Positions 58,625 through 64,000 of a DNA stretch of 64,000 bases are shown in pieces; the first letter of the stretch is position 1; the number at the start of each line of letters is the position of its first letter. The notes under the pieces were generated by a model. It was not told the DNA's origin. It saw only the letters and a list, made by a program, of their open reading frames with translations, and searched no databases. Origin of the DNA: CAYTBN01 sp964436045 (GTDB lineage: Bacteria > Myxococcota_A > UBA796 > UBA9615 > CAYRNR01); NCBI GenBank assembly GCA_964436045.1, contig CAYTBN010000012.1:74410-138409 (forward strand), written 5' to 3'. The position numbers and the translations under genes are program-made.

Positions 58625-60208
58625 ATGATGCACGACGACATCGCCACACCGGCACCGGAGCGTTCGCCGCGGATCTGGATGCGCGCGGCCTGGTTCATCC
58701 TGGCCGCCGTGGCGGGCCTGATCTGCTGGTCCTACGCCGAAGTGGAGCTCATCGACGACGCGTTCATCTCCCTGCGATACGCCGACAACCTGCTGGCTGG
58801 CCACGGGCTGGTGTTCAACCCGGGCGAGCGCGTCGAGGGCTACTCCAACTTCCTGTGGGTCTTGCTGCTCGCAGCGGCGGGCGGGCTGGGGCTGGAGATG
58901 CCCGCCGCCAGCCAGTGGCTGGGGGGTCTGTTCGGGGTCGGACTCGTGTGGGCCACGGCCACGGCGCTCCCGGGCCATCGACCGTGGCGGCTGCTGGCGC
59001 CCGCGCTGCTGGTGGGCAACCTGACGGTCTGGCTGTGGGCGGTCCATGGCCTCGAGACGGTGATGTTCGCCTGCTGGGTCACCCTCGGGATCCGCAGCGA
59101 TCTGCGCGGCTGGCGAGAGGGGAGGGTGCCGCTGGGATCCGCCCTGTGGTACGCCCTCGCCGCTCTGACCCGTCCCGAGGGGCCCTACTTCTTCGTCGCC
59201 TCGACCGCGTACTGGGCCGTGCTCCATCCCCGCGCCCTCGTCGGGCGCGCGGGGGTCCGGCACCTGGCTGTGTTCGGGATCGTGGTCGGCGCGCACCTGC
59301 TGTGGCGCCACGGGTACTACGGCGACTGGCTCCCCAACACGGCCCACGCCAAGCTCGGGCTGTCCACCCAGTTGCTCGCCCGGGGCCTCCGGTACCTCTG
59401 GGCCTTCGCCCGTCCCCCCGGCGCCCTGTTCGGCCTGCTGTGCATCCCGGCCGCGCTGGCCGCGCGCCGGGATCGATCCGTTCGCTTTCTGCTGCTCCTG
59501 GTGCTGGGCTACCTGGCCGTGATCGTGATCGAGGGGGGGGACGCGTTCCCGGCCCACCGCTTCTTTGTCCCCATCTGCCCGGCGCTCTACCTGCTCGCCG
59601 CCGAGGGGGCCCGCCATCTGGACGAGCGCTGGCGGCGGCGCGGACGGGTCGTGACCTTTGCCCTGGTCGCGTTCGCAGCGCTCGCCATCGGACTGCACGC
59701 CGAGTCGACTCGCCTGGACGCGGCTGGCGAGGCGGTCACGAGCACCGGCTTCATCCGCAACATGAGGCAAGCGGCCGGGGCCCTGACGAGGGCCTACCCC
59801 GCGGGGACCACCATCGCGCTGAATCCGGCGGGCGCCGTGCCGTACTACACCGGGTTCGTGACCTACGACATGCTGGGGCTGACCGATCCCCACATCGCCC
59901 GCCAGCGAGACGATCTCGGGGAGGGCACAGCCGGGCACGAGAAGGGGGACGGCGCCTACATCCTCGACCGCCGGCCGGATCTGATCCTGCTGGGCAACGT
60001 GCACCTGGTCGACACATTCCCGGCGCCTGGCGAGGAGGTCCAGATCCCCCTGTTCCTCCGCAGCGAGTACGAGATCGGCACCTCCCCCGACCTGCGGCGT
60101 GACTACCAGCTGGAGCTGCTGCCCACCGACGACGGCCGCTACCTCGCCGCCTACCGCCGCCGCGACCTGGACCCGGAGGCCGGCGGGGGAGTGCCCGCCG
60201 CGCCGTAG
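58625..60208 (+). CDS. GT-C glycosyltransferase-like membrane protein
   Basis: The 527-residue protein begins at adjacent ATGs 58625/58628. After the first helix it shows ELIDDAFISLRYADNLLAGH and NPGERVEGYSNFLW, the signature of a large bacterial GT-C group whose catalytic acidic pair is in the first loop. About nine helices follow, with a soluble C-terminus containing YYTGFVTYDMLGLTDPHIAR. Sugar donor and acceptor are unknown. It is followed 24 bases later by another GT-C-like gene and is divergent from galK. Confidence 0.78.
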   Translation: MMHDDIATPAPERSPRIWMRAAWFILAAVAGLICWSYAEVELIDDAFISLRYADNLLAGHGLVFNPGERVEGYSNFLWVLLLAAAGGLGLEMPAASQWLGGLFGVGLVWATATALPGHRPWRLLAPALLVGNLTVWLWAVHGLETVMFACWVTLGIRSDLRGWREGRVPLGSALWYALAALTRPEGPYFFVASTAYWAVLHPRALVGRAGVRHLAVFGIVVGAHLLWRHGYYGDWLPNTAHAKLGLSTQLLARGLRYLWAFARPPGALFGLLCIPAALAARRDRSVRFLLLLVLGYLAVIVIEGGDAFPAHRFFVPICPALYLLAAEGARHLDERWRRRGRVVTFALVAFAALAIGLHAESTRLDAAGEAVTSTGFIRNMRQAAGALTRAYPAGTTIALNPAGAVPYYTGFVTYDMLGLTDPHIARQRDDLGEGTAGHEKGDGAYILDRRPDLILLGNVHLVDTFPAPGEEVQIPLFLRSEYEIGTSPDLRRDYQLELLPTDDGRYLAAYRRRDLDPEAGGGVPAAP

Positions 60209-60232
60209 AGCCCCGCGATCCGGACTGTTATC

Positions 60233-61831
60233 GTGGTTCGAACCGTGCCCCAGCGAATCCGATGGTCGAGCCCCTGGATCCCCCTGGGGCTGTTCCCCCT
60301 GGCCCTGGCCTACCGCTGGGTGTGGTCGACGATGGTGCCTCCGGGTCGAAACCACGATGCGGCCGAGAACGCGGTGGCCGCGGCCCAGGTGTGGCACGGC
60401 GGCGCCGATCTGCTGTTCATCCGCGGTCGCGGGCTCGAGAAGGAGCCCCTGTTCCAGGCCCTGCTCTCCGGCGCGATGACCTTCCTGGAGGGGGAGCAGG
60501 CGCTGCTGTGGGTGTCGCTCCTGCTGGGCGCCGCCGCCGCTCCGGCGGTGTGGATGCTGGCCCGGGCGGCCGGGCTGCGGGGCGGTGCCCTGGTCAGCGC
60601 GGCCTGGGTCACCTGCGGCGCCTGGCCGTTGCTCTACTCGGTGGCAGGAATGCGCGTCGTCGCGGCGCTGGCCCTGTCGGCGGCCGGCCTGGCGGGTGCG
60701 CTGGCCATCGAGCGTCGCTGGCGTGAGCAGCAAACGCCGTCGATCCCGCTGCTGGTGGGGACGGGGGTGATGCTGACCCTCCCGCTGTACGCCTACACCT
60801 CCGCGCGCATCGTCTGCGCTGCCGCCATCGGCTGGCTGGCGGTCCTGGCCGTCGTGCGGCGCCCCTCCGGGCCGGCGAGACAGGGGGCGTGGATCGGCCT
60901 CGGTCTGTTGCCCGCTGTCCCCTGGCTCGCGGCCCTGCTGGGACCGGCGGGTCGCGAGACCCTGCTCCGGGGCAGCTACATCTTCCTGGCCGACGGCGCC
61001 GACCGCTGGCGGCTGTTCCTGGATGCGGCGCTGCTTCCCTTCCACGTGGGTTGGGAGTACGCCCCCGTCTCGCGACCGGGGTTCATCGCCGACGGCGCGG
61101 CCACCGTGTTCCCGCTGGCAGGCACGCCGCCTGTGGCGTTGCCGTTCGCGGCGCTGCTGGCCGCCGGGCTGGTGGTGGGGATCGTGGATACCGTCCGCCG
61201 GCCGCGGGCCACCGCTCCGTCGCTGGCGCTGGCGGTCTGGGGCACTCACCTGCTGATCCTGGGATTCGCCGGGCCGTCGGCGACGAGGCTGTTGCTGGCG
61301 GTGCCCGCGCTGGCGTTGCTGATGGGCTGGGGTGCCGAGCGGCTGGCCGGCTGGCTCGGCGGCTCCCGCGCCGCTGTGGCCCTGGCGGCCTGCGCGATCC
61401 TGGCCGCCGCGGGGGGCGCCTGGGAGAGCGCGCGGTTGGCCCGCCTGGTGGATCATCCGCTGGCCTGGAGCAACTTCCCCGACGCGGTGGCAGTGGCAGC
61501 CGATCTGGGCGTGGACATGCCCCCGGACCGCACCCCGGTGGTGGTGATTCCCCGTGCGCGGTCGGTGGTCGAGCTGGCGCAGCGACGGCGTCCGGGGATG
61601 GAGATTGCCGAGTTCTACGAGGCCCCGGGGCGGCTCGACGACATCCCCCCGCTGCCCGCGGACGCCCGCCCGGTCTACCTGGTCGTCAGACACCCGAACA
61701 CCGAGTTGATCCTGGCGGATCTGGTCGCCCGCCACCCCGGGGGCGTATGGACCCCCGTGCCCGGTCCGGGCGGCCGCACCTTCGACGAGCTGACGCTGCA
61801 CCTGTTCGACCCCGAGGGCGAGCTTCCCTGA
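60233..61831 (+). CDS. GT-C-like polytopic membrane protein
   Basis: The 532-residue protein starts at GTG 60233 and has about eleven helices. The first loop has NHDAAENAVAAAQVWHGGAD with Asp and Glu in the GT-C catalytic position. The C-terminal region is soluble and contains VVVIPRARSVVELAQRRRPG. Assignment to GT-C rests on topology and loop acidity. It is in tandem with 58625 and may act on the same glycan. Confidence 0.65.
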   Translation: MVRTVPQRIRWSSPWIPLGLFPLALAYRWVWSTMVPPGRNHDAAENAVAAAQVWHGGADLLFIRGRGLEKEPLFQALLSGAMTFLEGEQALLWVSLLLGAAAAPAVWMLARAAGLRGGALVSAAWVTCGAWPLLYSVAGMRVVAALALSAAGLAGALAIERRWREQQTPSIPLLVGTGVMLTLPLYAYTSARIVCAAAIGWLAVLAVVRRPSGPARQGAWIGLGLLPAVPWLAALLGPAGRETLLRGSYIFLADGADRWRLFLDAALLPFHVGWEYAPVSRPGFIADGAATVFPLAGTPPVALPFAALLAAGLVVGIVDTVRRPRATAPSLALAVWGTHLLILGFAGPSATRLLLAVPALALLMGWGAERLAGWLGGSRAAVALAACAILAAAGGAWESARLARLVDHPLAWSNFPDAVAVAADLGVDMPPDRTPVVVIPRARSVVELAQRRRPGMEIAEFYEAPGRLDDIPPLPADARPVYLVVRHPNTELILADLVARHPGGVWTPVPGPGGRTFDELTLHLFDPEGELP

Positions 61832-61875
61832 CCCGCCAGGGAGTGGTCCTCGCCCTGGCCCTGCTGCCCTCGCGA

Positions 61876-64000
61876 TCAGGGGAGCCAGGGCGTCGGGTCG
61901 GGCGTGGCGGCGTCGGGGGCGGTGAGATAGGGCGTGTAGGGGATTGCGGCGGCGCAGGCCAGGTCGTCGTTCTGGTCGTAGATCATCGACTCGATGGTCG
62001 CCACGTCGGTGGTGTTCCAGTAATTGTCGGTGGCGGTCATCGCGGCGCTGCTGTAGCCCGACGGCAGCATGACGGCGGTCCGATCCGTGCTCAGGAAGGT
62101 GTTGTAGTGCACCTCCAGATCGGCGGAACCGTATGCCGCCCAGTTCTCGATGGCATACGAGCTGGTCTGCTCGAAGAACACGTTGTTGGTGACGAACACG
62201 TCCACGCTGGACATGCCCGTGCTGAGCCCGCCGGAGCGGATGAACACGTTACGCTCGATGAAACACTCGGCCGCCGGATACCACAGGTAGAGATAGCTGC
62301 CGACGGTGTCGAGCACCGAGTCCGCGAGCAGCAGGTGGCCGGTGATGGAGTGGCCCGTGGCACCGTAGAGGCTGCCGCCCGTGATGAAGGCGTAGCTGAT
62401 GTCCATGACGAACAGGTCGACGCTGCTGGGTCCCGGCTCGATGTGGAGGTCGGCGATCTCCACCCGGGCGGTGGGCGTGCCGTCCACGTCCAGGTAGCCA
62501 TACACCTGCAACGCGTAGCCCGCTCCGCCGACCACGGCGCCCTCATCCATCGTCAGCGTGGTCCCGTAGGCGAGCTGCACGTCCCCGGTGAAGCAATACG
62601 GGGAGTCCGCCGCCGTGAGGGTGGTGTCGGTCGACATGATCCCCGAGGGGACGGCGGTCACGTCGCTGTCGTCGCCGTCCACGTCCCCGTCGCAGTCGTT
62701 GTCCAGCCCGTCGCACAGCTCGATGGCGCCCGGGTAGACCGCGGCGTTGGAGTCGTCACAGTCTGCGTCGTTGGCCACGTAGCCCGCCGGGGTGTCGCAG
62801 GCCAGCAGGGTTTGCGCCGGATCGCCGTAGCCGTCGCCGTCGTCGTCCGGGTGGAACTCGGTGGCGTCGAGGGCGTCCCCCTCGTCCACGGTCCCGTCGC
62901 AGTCGTTGTCGACCCCGTCGCACCACTCGTCCGCGCCGGGGTAGATGGTGGGATCGCCGTCGTCGCAGTCGCTGGCGTCGGCGACGTGGTCGACCGGCGC
63001 GTCGCAGGCGAGTGCGGATGACAGGGCATCCCCGAAGCCGTCCCCGTCCAGGTCCGGGTGCCAGGTCAGGGGATCCGCCACTCCCTCGGGATCGTCGTCG
63101 TCGATCCAGCCGTCGCAGTCGTTGTCACCGCCGTCGCAGATCTCGGTGTTGCCAGGGAAGTTGGCCGCATCGGCGTCGTCGCAGTCGGTACCGTCCGCCA
63201 CGTGACCAGGGGGCACGTCGCAGGCAGGCACCGTCACCGCAGGATCGCCGAAGGAGTCCCCGTCCTGGTCGGGGTGCCAGTTGTCCTGACCGGTGATGTC
63301 GTCCAGGTCGGCGTCGTCCACCTCGCCATCGCAGTTGTTGTCGGCCCCGTCGCAGACCTCGGTGTTCCCCGGGTAGTTGCCGCCGTCCAGATCGTCGCAG
63401 TCCGTGCCGTCCGCCACGAACCCGGCGGGGGCGTCGCAGGCCAGCTGGGCCAGGGCGGCGTCACCATACTCGTCGCCGTCGTGATCCCGGTACCAGATGC
63501 CCTGGCCGACCACGTCGTCCAGGTCGTCGTCGTCCGCCAGGCCATCGCAGTTGTTGTCGATGCCGTCGCAGATCTCCGGCGCGCCTTCGTAGATCGCAGG
63601 ATCGGTCTCGTCGCAGTCCGCGCAGACGGGGTGGCCGTCGCCGTCGTCGTCCACCAGTTCGAGGGGCGGAAGGACGCCGTCGCAGTCGTTGTCGACCCCG
63701 TCGCAGACCTCGTCCGCGCCGGGATACACTGTGGGGTTGGAGTCGTGACAGTCCTCGCACTGGACGAAGCCGTCCCCGTCCAGATCCGTGGTCTCGTCCG
63801 CGGGGATCACCCCGTCGCAGTCGTCGTCCAGCCCGTCGCACAGCTCGGTCGCGCCGGGGTAGACGTCGGCGTTGCCGTCGTTGCAGTCCACACAGGCGGG
63901 GCTGCCGTCGCCATCGGCGTCCACGTCCTCGCCCGGGAAGGGCGCCCCATCGCAGTCGTTGTCCAGCCCGTCGCAGATCTCCAGGTTGCCCGGGAAGTTG
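61876..64000 (-). CDS. MopE-repeat surface protein (N-terminus off the right edge)
   Basis: The visible C-terminal 708 codons begin in mid-repeat and the frame is open at base 64000. At least nine units pair a CDGxDNDCDG segment with a DxDGDGxGD calcium/metal-binding loop and a YPGAxEVCDG turn. The last third (from about 62,640 down to 61,876) switches to a beta-helix-like region without repeats (GDVQLAYGTTLTMDEGAVVGG, NNVFFEQTSS). Proteins of this type are secreted surface or stalk proteins in Myxococcota and relatives. The end has no sorting motif I recognise. The repeats make this region prone to assembly collapse. Confidence 0.85.
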   Translation of the reverse strand, partial: NFPGNLEICDGLDNDCDGAPFPGEDVDADGDGSPACVDCNDGNADVYPGATELCDGLDDDCDGVIPADETTDLDGDGFVQCEDCHDSNPTVYPGADEVCDGVDNDCDGVLPPLELVDDDGDGHPVCADCDETDPAIYEGAPEICDGIDNNCDGLADDDDLDDVVGQGIWYRDHDGDEYGDAALAQLACDAPAGFVADGTDCDDLDGGNYPGNTEVCDGADNNCDGEVDDADLDDITGQDNWHPDQDGDSFGDPAVTVPACDVPPGHVADGTDCDDADAANFPGNTEICDGGDNDCDGWIDDDDPEGVADPLTWHPDLDGDGFGDALSSALACDAPVDHVADASDCDDGDPTIYPGADEWCDGVDNDCDGTVDEGDALDATEFHPDDDGDGYGDPAQTLLACDTPAGYVANDADCDDSNAAVYPGAIELCDGLDNDCDGDVDGDDSDVTAVPSGIMSTDTTLTAADSPYCFTGDVQLAYGTTLTMDEGAVVGGAGYALQVYGYLDVDGTPTARVEIADLHIEPGPSSVDLFVMDISYAFITGGSLYGATGHSITGHLLLADSVLDTVGSYLYLWYPAAECFIERNVFIRSGGLSTGMSSVDVFVTNNVFFEQTSSYAIENWAAYGSADLEVHYNTFLSTDRTAVMLPSGYSSAAMTATDNYWNTTDVATIESMIYDQNDDLACAAAIPYTPYLTAPDAATPDPTPWLP

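Noticed and set aside
57419..61801. Open minus-strand frame of more than 1,400 codons
   Set aside because: Antisense and off-frame reading of galK and the two GT-C-like genes; composition is Arg/Gln/Pro/Gly-rich without motifs.
62640..64000. Tandem repeats that might be a CRISPR or satellite array
   Set aside because: The periodicity is protein-level (CDGxDNDCDG units) in one open frame; no conserved short repeats with unique spacers.
1..64000. tRNA, rRNA, CRISPR array, intact insertion sequence or integrase
   Set aside because: None seen in reading both strands; absence is by eye, and a covariance-model search would settle the RNA genes.

Overview
The window is about 70% G+C and almost fully coding, with many ATGA/GTGA start-stop overlaps. 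Several features suggest a predatory or soil/marine-type deltaproteobacterium (Myxococcota or a related uncultured lineage): lipoproteins with DDDDSAG-type acidic linkers, MopE-like proteins built of DxDGDG/CDGxDNDCDG repeats, many lipobox proteins and a large radical-SAM repertoire. This placement is inference, because no rRNA or marker gene is present. A 10-base N gap (23493-23502), frameshifts and a back-to-back gene junction point to a draft or metagenome assembly.

Layout. 1-3407 (minus strand): a truncated-at-edge GDPD fused to peptidoglycan-binding repeats, a phosphodiester-glycosidase membrane protein and a Cys-rich lipoprotein. 3652-11033 (plus): a catabolic operon with indolepyruvate:ferredoxin oxidoreductase (iorA, iorB), a three-subunit molybdenum hydroxylase, a MaoC hydratase and an SDR dehydrogenase, followed by a frameshifted small lipoprotein. 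11333-20782 (minus): a ferredoxin-type flavin reductase with a phytoene-desaturase-like oxidoreductase, a 3D-domain protein behind a strong hairpin, a VIT/vWA protein, a B12-type radical SAM enzyme coupled to a ferredoxin-containing aldo/keto reductase, and an isoprenylcysteine-methyltransferase-like protein. 21004: a lipoprotein.

21673-35862: a surface-glycan-like island that mixes polytopic GT-C-like membrane proteins (21673, 24863, 29482, 33931) with membrane-anchored SGNH/GDSL hydrolases (23392, the C-terminus of 26849, 31241, 32583). One member (26849) joins a lectin-like domain, eight membrane helices and an SGNH domain in one chain. A truncated AAA ATPase sits in an A/T-rich patch inside it. 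35859-51340: nine radical SAM enzymes in 15.5 kb plus one FAD amine-oxidase-like protein. They include a permuted SPASM-radical SAM protein with a Wzt-C-like glycan-binding tail, a radical SAM/TPR protein, a tetraether-synthase-like (Tes/MJ0619-like) enzyme, two further SPASM-like enzymes, and four B12-domain radical SAM enzymes in one tightly overlapping operon with a recognisable promoter. The GT-C gene 33931 overlaps the first radical SAM gene, which physically links the two islands. The likeliest reading is biosynthesis and decoration of an unusual envelope lipid or glycolipid; the product cannot be read from sequence.

51341-53650 is a scar: gene remnants and a point near 51,940 where two genes, both lacking their 5' ends, meet back to back. 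53655-64000: a lipoprotein, a double-hotdog MaoC protein, a neutral-ceramidase-like lipoprotein split by an in-frame TAG, galactokinase, two more GT-C-like membrane proteins, and a MopE-repeat protein that runs off the right edge. No tRNA, rRNA, CRISPR array or intact insertion sequence was seen.
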